From: Chitinophagales bacterium
GTDB lineage: Bacteria > Bacteroidota > Bacteroidia > Chitinophagales > UBA10324
Assembly: GCA_025057275.1 (NCBI GenBank)
Contig: JANWXQ010000077.1
Coordinates: 1 to 41,128 of the forward strand
Direction: 5' to 3'
Length of the DNA stretch: 41,128 nt
Within the stretch, counting starts at the first letter, position 1, and every line of letters begins with the position of its first letter. Below the pieces are notes generated by a model. The model did no database searches, was not told the origin of the DNA, and worked only from the letters and a program-made list of their open reading frames with translations. Both the position numbers and the translations under genes were made by a program. Shown piece after piece: positions 16,582 to 26,517 of the stretch.

Positions 16582-17262
16582 ATGACCCTTTTGTGGATTG
16601 CCATGATTGCCCTGATGGTGGGAGGCTTCATCGTGCAGGGCGTTTTGCGTTCCCGGATGTCGAAATACAGCCGTTATCCGACGCCGGGGGGTATGAGCGG
16701 TGCCGAAATGGCACAGCGCATGCTGCACGATTACGGCATTTATGATGTAAAGATTACGTCGGTACCCGGGTTTCTTACGGATCATTATAATCCGGTAAAC
16801 AAAACCGTTAACCTCAGTCCGGAGGTGTACAACGGTCGCAGCGTAATGGCTGCAGCTATTGCCGCTCACGAATGCGGCCATGCCGTTCAGCATGCCCAGG
16901 CTTACCAGTGGCTGACCCTGCGCTCGCGGCTGGTGCCTGTGGTGAGCTTCTCTTCGCGTATCGTGATGTGGGTTTTGCTGGCCGGTATTCTCATGCTGAA
17001 TGTGTTCCCGCAGTTGCTGCTGTTTGGCATTATTCTGTTTGCCACGACCACCTTGTTCAGTTTCGTTACCCTGCCGGTGGAATTTGACGCCAGCCGGCGT
17101 GCATTGGCCTGGATCAACCAAAGGCAGGTATTGGCGGGCAGGGAATACGATATGGCCAAGGATGGTTTGAAATGGGCAGCCATGACCTACGTGATTGCGG
17201 CTTTGGCTTCGTTGACTACACTGATCTATTACATCATGATTTACATGGGTCGCCGCAACTAA
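16582..17262 (+). CDS. YugP-type membrane zinc metallopeptidase
   Basis: A 226-residue integral membrane protein of the Zn_peptidase_2 (YugP) family. The zinc-binding HExxH motif is HECGH with His96, Glu97 and His100. The N-terminal helix (about 2-20) and hydrophobic segments near 128-160 and 198-220 anchor it in the cytoplasmic membrane. The family motif LPVEFDASRRAL follows the second hydrophobic region and probably supplies the third zinc ligand. The frame is open to 16492, but the ATG at 16582 is the family start and is the one placed correctly behind the TACTTTTG promoter. The physiological substrate of this family is poorly known; a role in membrane protein quality control is inference. 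It ends 19 bp before a very strong terminator. Confidence 0.9.
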   Translation: MTLLWIAMIALMVGGFIVQGVLRSRMSKYSRYPTPGGMSGAEMAQRMLHDYGIYDVKITSVPGFLTDHYNPVNKTVNLSPEVYNGRSVMAAAIAAHECGHAVQHAQAYQWLTLRSRLVPVVSFSSRIVMWVLLAGILMLNVFPQLLLFGIILFATTTLFSFVTLPVEFDASRRALAWINQRQVLAGREYDMAKDGLKWAAMTYVIAALASLTTLIYYIMIYMGRRN

Positions 17263-17281
17263 AGGTTGGCCAGAGTTACTG

Positions 17282-17315
17282 ACTGCGGGCGGCCGAAGGC
17301 CGCCCGCAGTTTTTT
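17282..17315 (+). terminator. Strong intrinsic terminator
   Basis: A perfect 13-bp GC-rich stem, ACTGCGGGCGGCC with GGCCGCCCGCAGT around a GAA loop, runs straight into a T tract (17310-17315). It terminates the zinc peptidase transcript. The remaining gap to 17491 has no recognisable promoter or gene. Confidence 0.95.
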
Positions 17316-17491
17316 ACCAATTGTTAAACCGATGTCTTGTTCCTTTTCGGCACAGCTTTCGTTCCCGAAGTAGGGCACGGCATGCAAGCCGGCGTCAGCA
17401 GGACGCTTGTGCAAACGCAGTCATTTTATGGCATCTTTACGTACACAGTGATCACCAACGGGAGCGCAGCCAGCAGCACGATGGCAGTTTC

Positions 17492-19132
17492 ATGAGCAGG
17501 ATATATTTTATTTTTTTTGTTGCGATACTGGCTGCCTGTGCCAGCCAGCAGCCGCCCGGAGGCGGACCCAAAGATCTGGAGCCGCCGCACGTGGTGAAGT
17601 CGGTGCCTCCGCCGTTTGCCACGGACTTTACGGGTCAGTCTGTGCGGCTGACGTTTAGCGAATTCGTCAAACTCAGTAATCCTTCATCAGGCATTTACCT
17701 TTCGCCGGCATTGAGCCAGCCATTGTCGTTTCGGCTGAGAGGGAAAACATTGCGCATCGCTTTTGCCGATTCGCTGCGTGCCAACACCACCTATACTCTG
17801 TTTCTTGGCAACGCCATAAGCGATCTGACCGAGGGTAATGTGTTGAAGGACTATCGATATGTATTCAGCACGGGCGCTGCAGTGGATTCTCTTCGGTTGC
17901 GCGGCCGGGTCATTCATGCTCGCACCGGTCAGCCGCAGGCAAACATGTTGGTTATGCTGCACAAGGATTTAAGCGACAGCGCTGTGGTTCGGCGTCTGCC
18001 GGATTATTTTGTGCGAACTGATTCCAGCGGCTTCTTCGACCTGAACTACCTGAGGGCAGGTACGTACCGTTTGTTTGCATTATCCGATGACAATCAAAAT
18101 TACCTGTACGATCAGAGTTCGGAACTGATTGCTTTTGAGCCCCAGCCGATTACCGTCAGCGACACAACAACTTTCGTTACCCTAAGGGCGTTTCAGGCCT
18201 TGCCTCAGCAACAGCTTCGTCAGGTAAGAACTGTGGGCCCCCGGGTGGTGCAGGTGGTGCTGGCCAGACCTTACGGCCAACCACAGGTTTCTGTGCCGGA
18301 TAACGCTTTACCTGTCGCTACCTGGCGAAACGCCAGCCGCGACACGCTGCTCACCTGGTTGTTGCAACCGGCTGACAGCATTCGGCTGCACATCGTTGAC
18401 GGCGATTTCTCGGATACCGTATTGGTGAGTATGCAGCCACCGGCCTCGCGCAGAAAGGCTGCCGGTGCTGCCGGTCAAACGTTTCGGCTGGCCTCGGCAT
18501 TGTCGGGCATGTTTGTTTCCGATTCCGGTGCGTTGCTGCTTGCACCCTCGCTGTGGATCGATACCCTTGATGTTAAGGTTTTGGCACGGGTTCAGGAGGG
18601 GCAGTTGCCTGTACAGCAGGTTCCCATGGTTCTAGAAACCGATTCGGTCAGCGGGCGGCAGTTCTTATCCATGCAATTTCCCAGACGGCTGGGTTATACC
18701 TACCGCATGACGGTGCCGGATTCGCTTTGCCGCGACATCACAGGCAAATGGAACGATAGCCTGAGCCTGACGGTGCGTGTTTTGTCGGATGAAGAAGGCG
18801 GAAACGTGGTGATCAGGCTGGTCTGGGGCCAACAGCAGCAGGAAAAAAAGCATTTGTTCCGGCTGCTGGAGCAAAAGGGATCGGGTCGATATGAGCGCAC
18901 ACTGACTTCCCAAACCGATCGGCTAACTTTTTTTCGTCTGCCGCCTGCGCGTTACGATGCAGAGCTCATAGAAGACGAAAATGGCAACGGCCGCTGGGAC
19001 ACGGGTGATTATTGGCATGGCGTGCAGCCGGAACGTGCCTATTTATTTCCAGCCGCAGTAACCGTGCGTTCCAACTGGGATGTGGAGGTAGAATTAAACC
19101 TGTCTGCTACCAGCACGAGCAACGGCCGGTAA
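17492..19132 (+). CDS. Ig-like domain-containing lipoprotein
   Basis: A 546-residue lipoprotein typical of Bacteroidota. The signal peptide MSRIYFIFFVAILAAC carries a good lipobox (LAAC, acylated Cys16), and the downstream CASQQPPGGGPKDLEPPHVV is the usual beginning of this family. An Ig-like domain of the BIG_5 type covers about residues 30-135 (LTFSEFVKL, GKTLRIAF, TTYTLFLGNAISD). A carboxypeptidase-regulatory-like segment with DSSGFFDLNYLRAGTYRLFA follows near 170-200, and the C-terminus has EDENGNGRWDTGDYW, a short calcium-loop-like stretch common to the family. The frame is open to 17321, but only the ATG at 17492 gives a signal peptide. The function is unknown; a structural or binding role in the outer membrane is inferred. 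It converges with the CRTAC1-like genes, 27 bp away, without an obvious terminator. Confidence 0.85.
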   Translation: MSRIYFIFFVAILAACASQQPPGGGPKDLEPPHVVKSVPPPFATDFTGQSVRLTFSEFVKLSNPSSGIYLSPALSQPLSFRLRGKTLRIAFADSLRANTTYTLFLGNAISDLTEGNVLKDYRYVFSTGAAVDSLRLRGRVIHARTGQPQANMLVMLHKDLSDSAVVRRLPDYFVRTDSSGFFDLNYLRAGTYRLFALSDDNQNYLYDQSSELIAFEPQPITVSDTTTFVTLRAFQALPQQQLRQVRTVGPRVVQVVLARPYGQPQVSVPDNALPVATWRNASRDTLLTWLLQPADSIRLHIVDGDFSDTVLVSMQPPASRRKAAGAAGQTFRLASALSGMFVSDSGALLLAPSLWIDTLDVKVLARVQEGQLPVQQVPMVLETDSVSGRQFLSMQFPRRLGYTYRMTVPDSLCRDITGKWNDSLSLTVRVLSDEEGGNVVIRLVWGQQQQEKKHLFRLLEQKGSGRYERTLTSQTDRLTFFRLPPARYDAELIEDENGNGRWDTGDYWHGVQPERAYLFPAAVTVRSNWDVEVELNLSATSTSNGR

Positions 19133-19159
19133 GGAAAACCGGTCAGGTACTGCCAGAAT

Positions 19160-22100
19160 CTACTGCCTGGCCAAAGCTCCGCCCGAGGGGGTTGCTGTTC
19201 GGGTTTTGCCGGAAGCATCGGTGATCACCACCTCGGCAGCGGAGGAGGAAACAGGGATGACAGCAGAATTTTGCGATAGATAACCGTTGCCGATGTACCA
19301 TTCTACCCGCTGCCGGCTGCCGTCGGAGGCCAGGATTTCGGCATAGCGGTCGCCGGCGGCAAACGGGATACGGTAGTCCTGTGCTTTCAGCAGCGAAAAG
19401 GCAAACATCTTGTTGTTGTTGTTGGTTCCCAGCACCACCGGCTTCTGCCCTCTGCCGACATGAATCAGGGCAAGTCCTTTGGCGTCTTTATCGGAGAGAA
19501 AACCACTGAAGCGGCTGGGAACGTAGGTAAAGTTGCCTTTGCCATCGCCAAGGAGCACTTCACCGACGAATGCGTCGTTGCGTTCGGTTTCCGTTTCCTT
19601 ACCATAAAAATTTCCGTGATAGATAAGATCCAGGTTTCCGTCGCCGTTCACATCGTACGGCAGCATGCCGTACATGCAGGAAACCTGGGCCCGCAGCGGA
19701 AGCGAGCGGAGGGCGAAGCGGCCGTTGCCCAGATTTTCCACGTAGGAGCTGGCCAGGGTATTGGCGTAAAGGGTATAAGCTTCATTCAGTCCCTTAGGAC
19801 CGTAGATTTCTTCGGTGGACGACAAGGCAAAGCCGCTGTAGGTCTTGAATTCTTTGGTCAGGATCGGCATCTGTTCTGCGCTGTATTGCAGGTTTTTGGT
19901 TGGATACAGCTTGCCGTGATTGTAAAACGACAGAACCAGATCCGTGGTTCCGTTTTTGTCAAAGTCATGAGCATGGAGGAACACCGGCTCTTTATCGGTG
20001 GGGCAGTAGAAGCGGGTGTTTAGACCTTCATTACCAACCACATAATCCATGTCGCCGTCTTTGTCAAAATCAGCACCAACGATGCTGTTCCACCAGCCGC
20101 GGTGCGAACCAATGCCGGTGGCATCACTTACATTTTTAAAGGCCTTGCCATCGTTTTGGAGGAAACGAATGTTCATCCATTCGCCGGTGTAGATCAGATC
20201 CAGTTTTCCGTCGTTGTTGAAGTCGGTCCACAAGGCGGAGGTGACCAGTCCGGCTTGCTGCAATTCGGGAGCCAGATCGGCGCTGACGTCGGTGAAGCGG
20301 CCGCCGTCGTTGCGCAGCAACAGACTGGGAACGGCAAACGGATAGTGCTGGGGCTTAACGCGGCCGCCGACAAAAAGGTCCAGGTCGCCATCGGCATCGT
20401 AATCGCCGGCCACCACGCAGGAATTGCTGAGGGCCAGGGCAGGAATACGATCAGAGGCGTCCGAAAAATTCCCTTTGCCGTCGTTCAGGAAGAAGTAATC
20501 GCGGTAACGGCTGTCGTCCACGCCGAATTCATTGCCGCCCGTGGCCAGGTAAAGGTCCAGGTCGCCGTCGTTATCGGCATCAAAGAGCAGGCATCCGAGC
20601 ACGTCGGCTGTGGAGGGGAAGCTTTGATCGGTTTTTCGGGAAAACGTACCGTCGTTGTTCTGCAGGTACAGTGCCGATGACTGACGGAAGGCGCCACCCA
20701 CAATAAAATCTTCCAGCTTATCGCCGTTTACGTCGCCAACAGCCAGGCCCGGACCGAACTGGCTGTTTTTTTGCGGCAGCAGGAGTTCTTTCCGAAAGTC
20801 ATCGTATTGATTTTCCTGATGCTGGAAATCGATTCCAAGTTTTTCTGTTATGTCGGCAAAGAGCGGATCTGCAGCGGGTGCAGGAAGGGTTTTGTTAACT
20901 GCCTGCTGATACGACAACACATGCGTTTGATTGGCAGGCAGGTTATGATGTTCCGACACCTTGCCATCGGGCCACAAGACCTGAACCTTATCCACCTGCT
21001 GCAGCGATCCCAGTCCGAAGTGAATCAGATTCTGTGAAGAAGCCTGATAGCCGCGCACCACATGATGGGTCTGAAAGCGGATGCCTTGCGTAGTAAAGAG
21101 GGTGATTTCGGCGCCAATGGCCTGCCGGTTGCTTTCCGGACCCTGCAGCAAGAACCGGATATAGGTGTTGGGGATTTTCTGGGCGGCATTGTTCCGGTAC
21201 AGATAGGGCGACTGTTCGGTGTTGGACGTAATGATGTCCATGTCGCCATCGTTGTCGAAGTCGGCAAAAGCGGCGCCATGCGTGATGGTAGGTTGAAAGA
21301 ATCCCCACTCATAGGTTTTGTTGGCGAACGTCAGGTCGCCGTTGTTGCGGAAGATCAGGTTGGGATCGCGCAGTTTGCGGTTGTTGATGATGGCGGCAAT
21401 GCGGTTAAAAGCAGCACTATCGCCCCGGCGGGTGGCATCCCGCAGGCCCTGAACCAGTTCCCGCTCGTCGATGTTGAAGGTTTTGTAATAACCGTTGGAG
21501 ACGAACAGGTCTTCGAAGCCATCGTTGTCAAAATCCACGAACAGGGGGCTCCACGACCACTCGGTGGCATCAATGCCGGCCAGGCAGCCGATTTCACTGA
21601 AGGTGCCGTTGCCGTTGTTGAGTTGCAACATGTTGCGGACGTACTGATAGTGATAGCCGCTGGACACCATGGTGTGAAACTCGTTGCGGCGCTGAGCCAG
21701 CATGAAGCTGCGGCGCATGTAGGATTTATCAAATTTCATATCTACGCATACCACGTCGATCAGCCCGTCGTTGTTGATGTCGCTCACGTCGCTGCCCATG
21801 CCGAACAAGGGCGTTTTGCGCAGCACTTCACGTGCCACTTCCTTGAAGGTGCCGTTGCGCTGATTGATGAACAAGTAATCGTACATGGCAAAGTCGTTGC
21901 CCACATAAATATCGGGCCAGGTGTCGCCGTTGAAATCGCCGACGGTGGCGCTGAGGCTGTAGGCATGCGTGTTGATGCCGGCCTGTTTGGATACGTTGGT
22001 GAATTTGCCTTTGTCATTACGAAACAGCATGCTGGACTGATTGATGCCCTGCTCAATTTTTTCCAGGTTGTTGAAGCGCAGCTTTTCAATCCAATCGGTG

Positions 22101-22774
22101 GGATGATTGGCCAGAAACATGTCCAGATCTCCGTCTTTATCGTAATCAAAAAAGTTAGCCATTATGGAAAAGCTGCCGGGCACATCCAGACCATATTCTT
22201 TGGCGCGTTCCGAAAAAGTGCCGTCGCCGTTGTTGACGTACAACAAATTGGAAGAGGTGTCTTTCCAACGTGAGCGACAAACATAGATATCGTCCCAGCC
22301 GTCGTTGTTGATGTCGGTTATGGTTACACCGGTGCTCCAACCTTTGTTTTGAGTGGGAATGCCGGCCTGCTCGGTGATATCGCGGAACCGGAGATTACCC
22401 AGGTTGAGAAATAGCTTGTCGTGTACGATGTTGCCGGTGAAATATACATCGGGCAGCTGGTCACGGTTTACGTCCAGAACGGCTACGCCGCTTCCGTTGT
22501 AGAAGTAGTTGTACTGGTTGTTGTCGTTGCGCATGCGGAAGCCCACATCGTTGCTGAATGTGAGACCGGTGGATTTATCGGTTAGAATGTCAAAGAGTTT
22601 TCCGCTGGGTTTGTCCAATGGGTCAAACTGCAGGCTGTCGTATGAGGGAAAATCCACTACCGTTAGCCCTGCTTTCTGGTATCCGCTTTTGCAGGACCCC
22701 AGGGCCAGCAAGCCAAAGAGCAGGAACAGAGGCCTGCTCAGTTGCCGGATGGATTTTATTGCTTTCATGTTCAT
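19160..22774 (-). CDS. CRTAC1-like double-propeller lipoprotein (first paralogue)
   Basis: A 1204-residue lipoprotein: signal peptide with lipobox LGSC (acylated Cys28), an N-terminal FG-GAP/VCBS region, a central ASPIC/UnbV domain (near 545-615, GAEITLFTTQG, RGYQASSQNLIHFGLG, VLWPDGK), then a second FG-GAP/VCBS region. Counting DxDxDG-type calcium loops (for example DINNDGWDD, DYDKDGDLD, DFDNDGDMD) gives seven before and seven after the ASPIC domain, as expected for two seven-bladed integrin-alpha-like propellers. No acidic stretch follows the acylated cysteine, so surface export by that signal is not indicated. Calcium binding is predicted from the loops; the ligand or substrate is unknown. 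It lies 21 bp downstream of a paralogue with the same architecture and is probably co-transcribed with it. Confidence 0.88.
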   Translation of the reverse strand: MNMKAIKSIRQLSRPLFLLFGLLALGSCKSGYQKAGLTVVDFPSYDSLQFDPLDKPSGKLFDILTDKSTGLTFSNDVGFRMRNDNNQYNYFYNGSGVAVLDVNRDQLPDVYFTGNIVHDKLFLNLGNLRFRDITEQAGIPTQNKGWSTGVTITDINNDGWDDIYVCRSRWKDTSSNLLYVNNGDGTFSERAKEYGLDVPGSFSIMANFFDYDKDGDLDMFLANHPTDWIEKLRFNNLEKIEQGINQSSMLFRNDKGKFTNVSKQAGINTHAYSLSATVGDFNGDTWPDIYVGNDFAMYDYLFINQRNGTFKEVAREVLRKTPLFGMGSDVSDINNDGLIDVVCVDMKFDKSYMRRSFMLAQRRNEFHTMVSSGYHYQYVRNMLQLNNGNGTFSEIGCLAGIDATEWSWSPLFVDFDNDGFEDLFVSNGYYKTFNIDERELVQGLRDATRRGDSAAFNRIAAIINNRKLRDPNLIFRNNGDLTFANKTYEWGFFQPTITHGAAFADFDNDGDMDIITSNTEQSPYLYRNNAAQKIPNTYIRFLLQGPESNRQAIGAEITLFTTQGIRFQTHHVVRGYQASSQNLIHFGLGSLQQVDKVQVLWPDGKVSEHHNLPANQTHVLSYQQAVNKTLPAPAADPLFADITEKLGIDFQHQENQYDDFRKELLLPQKNSQFGPGLAVGDVNGDKLEDFIVGGAFRQSSALYLQNNDGTFSRKTDQSFPSTADVLGCLLFDADNDGDLDLYLATGGNEFGVDDSRYRDYFFLNDGKGNFSDASDRIPALALSNSCVVAGDYDADGDLDLFVGGRVKPQHYPFAVPSLLLRNDGGRFTDVSADLAPELQQAGLVTSALWTDFNNDGKLDLIYTGEWMNIRFLQNDGKAFKNVSDATGIGSHRGWWNSIVGADFDKDGDMDYVVGNEGLNTRFYCPTDKEPVFLHAHDFDKNGTTDLVLSFYNHGKLYPTKNLQYSAEQMPILTKEFKTYSGFALSSTEEIYGPKGLNEAYTLYANTLASSYVENLGNGRFALRSLPLRAQVSCMYGMLPYDVNGDGNLDLIYHGNFYGKETETERNDAFVGEVLLGDGKGNFTYVPSRFSGFLSDKDAKGLALIHVGRGQKPVVLGTNNNNKMFAFSLLKAQDYRIPFAAGDRYAEILASDGSRQRVEWYIGNGYLSQNSAVIPVSSSAAEVVITDASGKTRTATPSGGALARQ

Positions 22775-22795
22775 GGCTTCTTTCTCTGAATGGGA

Positions 22796-25700
22796 TTAGC
22801 GGGTGGCTACAGCGTTGTTCTCGTAAGCAATACGTGAATTGCCGCTTCGGTCTGTAACCGTAATTTTTTGAACTACGGCAGGGTTGTAAGCCAGACGGGG
22901 AGAGTTCTGCGACATATAACCGCTGCCCAGATGGACTTCATGACGTTGTTTGCGACCGTCGGCGAGCAGCAATTCAGCGTAGCGGTCGTTGTAGGTCAAT
23001 TCCAGCACAGCGGGTTTGTGCATGAGTTCATGGGCGAACATGGCATCGTTGTTATTGGTGCCCAGTATAACCGGCCGCTTTTCCTTGCCCACATAAATCA
23101 GTGCCAATGCTTTGCCGTCTTTGTTGTTCAGAAATCCGGATTCTTTCAGGGGCATGACGGTGAATTTGCCGGTGCCGTCGCCCAGCAGGGTCAACCCCAT
23201 AAAGGCATCCTGCTTTTCCACTTCGGTTTCGTTGGAAAAGAAGTTGCCGTGAGCCACCAGGTCAACGTTTCCGTCCTGATTTACATCCAGGGGAACCATG
23301 CCATACATGCAGGAGAACTGAGCCTGCAGCGGAAGGGGCTGGAAGGAAAATGTTCCGTTGGCATTGTTGATAAACACGCCCGAGTGGAAGTCCGTGGCTT
23401 TGAGGTGAAGGGCTTTCTGCAATGCTTCTTTACCAAAGACCTGATCGGTGGTAGCCAGAGCGAACTGCTTATACAAAGGGAATTTTTCGCCCAGGGAGGG
23501 CACCTGCTCCGTCATGGTTAAGCGGGTTTTGACCGGATATGGTTTTCCGAAGTTGTAAACGGAAAGCAGCAAATCGTTGGTGCCGTTTTGGTCAAAGTCA
23601 GCGCAGTAAAGTTCTACGGGCTCATCCGCTTTGGGCTGATAGTATCGGCTGTTCAAGCCTTCATTACCGGCAATGTAATCTAGGTCGCCGTCGTTATCTA
23701 CATCAGCGGCAACAATGCTGTTCCACCAGCCGGTGATGTGTTCGATGCCGGCCTCACGGGTTTTGTTTACCAGCTTTCCGTTTTCGTTGAGGAATACCAC
23801 CAAGGGCATCCATTCTCCTACCACCAACAGGTCGGTTTTGCCATCGTTGTTGTAGTCGGTCCATAAGGCGCTGCATACCAGGCCGGCCTCTTCCAACTCG
23901 GGTGCCACTTCATTGGTGACATCCGTAAAGCGACCGCCTTCGTTTCGCAGGATCTGACTGGGGGCCGGCAAGGGATAGCTGGCCGGCACGACGCGACCGC
24001 CGACAAACAAATCCCAATCGCCATCGCTGTCGTAATCACCGGCCACCACGCAGGAGCCGCTGATGCGGCTGTCGGGAAGCGCATCGGCTGCCAGGCGGAA
24101 GTTGCCCTTGCCGTCATTGAGATACAGGAAGTCCTTAAGCCACGGGTCGTTCTGTTTGAATTCATTGCCACCGGAAACGCAGTATAAATCAGGGTAGCTG
24201 TCGCCGTTGGCATCAAAGAACAGCACACCAAGGATTTCGGCATTTTTTTCATTTTCCCAGGGTTGGGCAGGTGCTTTGCTGAAAGTGCCGTTGGGCTGCT
24301 GCAGGTACAGAGCGTTGGACATGCGGGCAGCTCCGGCTACCAAAAAATCTTCCAGTCCGTCGCCGTTGACATCGGCCACAGCCAAACCGGGACCATAGCG
24401 GCTCAGCTTATGGGGCAGCAGAATTTCCTTGCGGAAGTCTTCGTATTCGTTTTCCGTATGAACAAAATCAATTTTTGTTTTTTGTGTTGCGTCAGTAAAC
24501 AGCGGCTGGGTAACGGACTTGCCGAATACAAATTTTTCCGGCGTGGACTGTTTGTAGTCCAGCGTGTACACGCGGTTAACTGGTAATTGGGTCAATTGCT
24601 GGGTTCGTCCATCAGGCCAAACGATCACCAGCCGGTCAATCATCTGATCCTTACCCATGCCAAAGTGCACGATATTTTGCGAGGCAGACTGATAGCCGCG
24701 GACTGTGTGGTGCTGGGCCATTTGCAATCCAAGCGGTGACCAGATGTAAATTTTTGCCCCTATGCCATCGGGATTGTTGGGCTGCCCGCGCAGCGAGAAG
24801 TGCACCCAGTTGTTATTGGAAAATCGTTCCTGATTGTTGCGGCAAATCAGAGCGGGCACTTCGTGGTTGTTCATGATGATGTCCATGTCGCCATCGGCGT
24901 CCAGATCGGCAATGGCAGCCCCATGGGTGATGGTCGGGTAATTCAGTCCCCAGTTTTCCATTTCACGGGTAAACTGGTAGCCGTTCTGGTTTTTGAAGAT
25001 GTAGTTAACGGCCATCAGCTTTTTCTTACTAACAGCCTTGAACAGTTTGTTGTACGTGGCACTGTCTTTACGGCGGGTGGCATCGCGCATGGCCTGATAG
25101 AGCTCCCGCTCATCCACGTTAAGCCAGCGGTAGTAGCCATTGGGGATATAGAGGTCTTTAAGGCCGTCCTGGTCGAAATCGCACATGATGGGACCCCACG
25201 ACCAATCGGTGGCATCTACCTGCGCCAGGTTGGCAATTTCGCTGAAGCTGTTAAAACCGCTGTTGATGTGCAGCGTGTTTTTGACATACTGATAATGATA
25301 GCCGCTGGTGACCATGTTGTTGAACTCATTGCGGCGCAGACCCAGGGCAAAGGAGCGACGCAGGTAAGAGTGATCAAAGCGCATGTCGGCCGTAACAATG
25401 TCCTGGTAGCCATCGTTGTTTATGTCGCCGATGTCAACACCCATGGAGAACATGGATACCTTGCCCAGCAGCGAGTGCGACATATCCTTGAACGTGCCAT
25501 CTTTCTGATTGATGTACAGGTGGTCATACATGGCAAAGTCATTGCAGCCGTAGATGTCCATCCAACCGTCATCATTGATGTCGGCGGCAATGACAGCCAA
25601 ACCGAAACCGTGGTTATTGATGCCGGCTTTCTTGGATACGTCCACGAATTTGCCGTTCTCGTTACGAAAGAATTTGTCGCTCTGATTTATGCCTTTTTCA

Positions 25701-26398
25701 ATTTTTTCCAGATTGTTGAAGCGCATGCGCTCCACGTAATCGGTGGGGTGATTTTTGACGAAAAGATCTAAATCGCCGTCGTTATCAGCGTCAAAGAATA
25801 CGGCGCCCATGGAATAGCAATCGATGCATTCCACTCCGTATTCCTTGCCGCGCTCGGTGTAGGTGCCATCGCCGTTGCTGACATAAAACAGGTTGGTTAC
25901 CGAGTCTTTCCAGCGGGAGCGGAGCACGTAGAGATCTTCAAAGCCGTCGCGGTTAATATCGCAGGTGGCGACGCCGGTACTCCAGCCTTTGTTTTTCAGG
26001 GGTATGCCGGCCTGCTCGGTGACATCGCGGAAGCGCATGCCCCCTTCATTGACATACAGGCGGTCGGGCACGATGTTTCCGGTAAAATACAGATCGGGCA
26101 GCGAGTCGTTGTTGTAATTGATCACAGCCACCCCTGCGCCGTTGTAGTAGTTTACGTAGAGGTTGTTATCGGCCATGAAGCCAAACTGAACTTTATTGAT
26201 GAAATCAATGCCGGTGCTTTTGCTGCCCAACAGGTCAAACATTTTACCGCTGGGCACATCCGGATAATTAAACTTGGTGCTGTCCGGAGGAGGAAAATCA
26301 AAATTCTTTTTCAGGGCACTTTCGTAGTTGGTGCAATGCATCATTGGCGTAACCAGTACCAGCAATGCGAATGCGGCCAGTGCGTTTCGAAAACTCAT
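22796..26398 (-). CDS. CRTAC1-like double-propeller protein (second paralogue)
   Basis: A 1200-residue paralogue of the downstream gene with the same order: signal sequence, seven calcium-loop repeats (DINRDGFED, DADNDGDLD, DLDADGDMD and others), ASPIC/UnbV domain (GAKIYIWSPLG, RGYQSASQNIVHFGMG, VIWPDGR), seven further repeats. The open frame begins at 26473, but the ATG at 26398 starts the signal sequence MSFRNALAAFALLVLVTP. A cysteine follows at MMHC, in the position of the paralogue's lipid-modified Cys, but His at -1 is a poor lipobox, so acylation is uncertain. Its leader is about 80 nt from the TATCTTTG element at 26483-26490 and holds a small hairpin. It is the first gene of the leftward arm and diverges from a pair of shorter CRTAC1-like genes. 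Confidence 0.88.
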   Translation of the reverse strand: MSFRNALAAFALLVLVTPMMHCTNYESALKKNFDFPPPDSTKFNYPDVPSGKMFDLLGSKSTGIDFINKVQFGFMADNNLYVNYYNGAGVAVINYNNDSLPDLYFTGNIVPDRLYVNEGGMRFRDVTEQAGIPLKNKGWSTGVATCDINRDGFEDLYVLRSRWKDSVTNLFYVSNGDGTYTERGKEYGVECIDCYSMGAVFFDADNDGDLDLFVKNHPTDYVERMRFNNLEKIEKGINQSDKFFRNENGKFVDVSKKAGINNHGFGLAVIAADINDDGWMDIYGCNDFAMYDHLYINQKDGTFKDMSHSLLGKVSMFSMGVDIGDINNDGYQDIVTADMRFDHSYLRRSFALGLRRNEFNNMVTSGYHYQYVKNTLHINSGFNSFSEIANLAQVDATDWSWGPIMCDFDQDGLKDLYIPNGYYRWLNVDERELYQAMRDATRRKDSATYNKLFKAVSKKKLMAVNYIFKNQNGYQFTREMENWGLNYPTITHGAAIADLDADGDMDIIMNNHEVPALICRNNQERFSNNNWVHFSLRGQPNNPDGIGAKIYIWSPLGLQMAQHHTVRGYQSASQNIVHFGMGKDQMIDRLVIVWPDGRTQQLTQLPVNRVYTLDYKQSTPEKFVFGKSVTQPLFTDATQKTKIDFVHTENEYEDFRKEILLPHKLSRYGPGLAVADVNGDGLEDFLVAGAARMSNALYLQQPNGTFSKAPAQPWENEKNAEILGVLFFDANGDSYPDLYCVSGGNEFKQNDPWLKDFLYLNDGKGNFRLAADALPDSRISGSCVVAGDYDSDGDWDLFVGGRVVPASYPLPAPSQILRNEGGRFTDVTNEVAPELEEAGLVCSALWTDYNNDGKTDLLVVGEWMPLVVFLNENGKLVNKTREAGIEHITGWWNSIVAADVDNDGDLDYIAGNEGLNSRYYQPKADEPVELYCADFDQNGTNDLLLSVYNFGKPYPVKTRLTMTEQVPSLGEKFPLYKQFALATTDQVFGKEALQKALHLKATDFHSGVFINNANGTFSFQPLPLQAQFSCMYGMVPLDVNQDGNVDLVAHGNFFSNETEVEKQDAFMGLTLLGDGTGKFTVMPLKESGFLNNKDGKALALIYVGKEKRPVILGTNNNDAMFAHELMHKPAVLELTYNDRYAELLLADGRKQRHEVHLGSGYMSQNSPRLAYNPAVVQKITVTDRSGNSRIAYENNAVATR

Positions 26399-26437
26399 TG
26401 GTAAATGGATTTTTAATTTTTTGAATTCAAATGAATT

Positions 26438-26454
26438 GTGGTTGTTTGAACCAC
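26438..26454 (-). promoter_or_regulatory. Small hairpin in the leader
   Basis: GTGGTT and AACCAC form a perfect 6-bp stem around a 5-nt loop in the predicted 5' leader of the leftward propeller operon. There is no T tract, so it is not a terminator; it could affect message stability or translation. Confidence 0.3.
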
Positions 26455-26482
26455 GTACGTCCAGTCTGCACAATTATGTAGG

Positions 26483-26490
26483 CAAAGATA
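26483..26490 (-). promoter_or_regulatory. -7 promoter element TATCTTTG
   Basis: On the minus strand TATCTTTG matches TAnnTTTG exactly. It lies 84 bp upstream of the ATG at 26398 and would drive the two long propeller genes. No good -33 element is visible, which fits a promoter needing an activator or an alternative sigma factor. Confidence 0.5.
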
Positions 26491-26517
26491 TTGGCAGATG
26501 CTATTCGCACTTCGTAT

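Noticed and set aside
16426-17121. Upstream extension of the scpB frame
   Set aside because: It runs antisense through the zinc peptidase gene, has low-complexity Gln/His-rich sequence and lies upstream of the scpB promoter.
21062-22273. Long plus-strand open frame of 403 codons
   Set aside because: It is antisense to a propeller gene, and its Val/Ile/Gly-rich composition is the mirror of the Asp/Asn-rich calcium loops; it has no motif or start context.
24800-25771. Plus-strand open frame of 323 codons
   Set aside because: It is antisense to the second long propeller gene with the same mirrored Val/Ile pattern; no independent promoter is seen.
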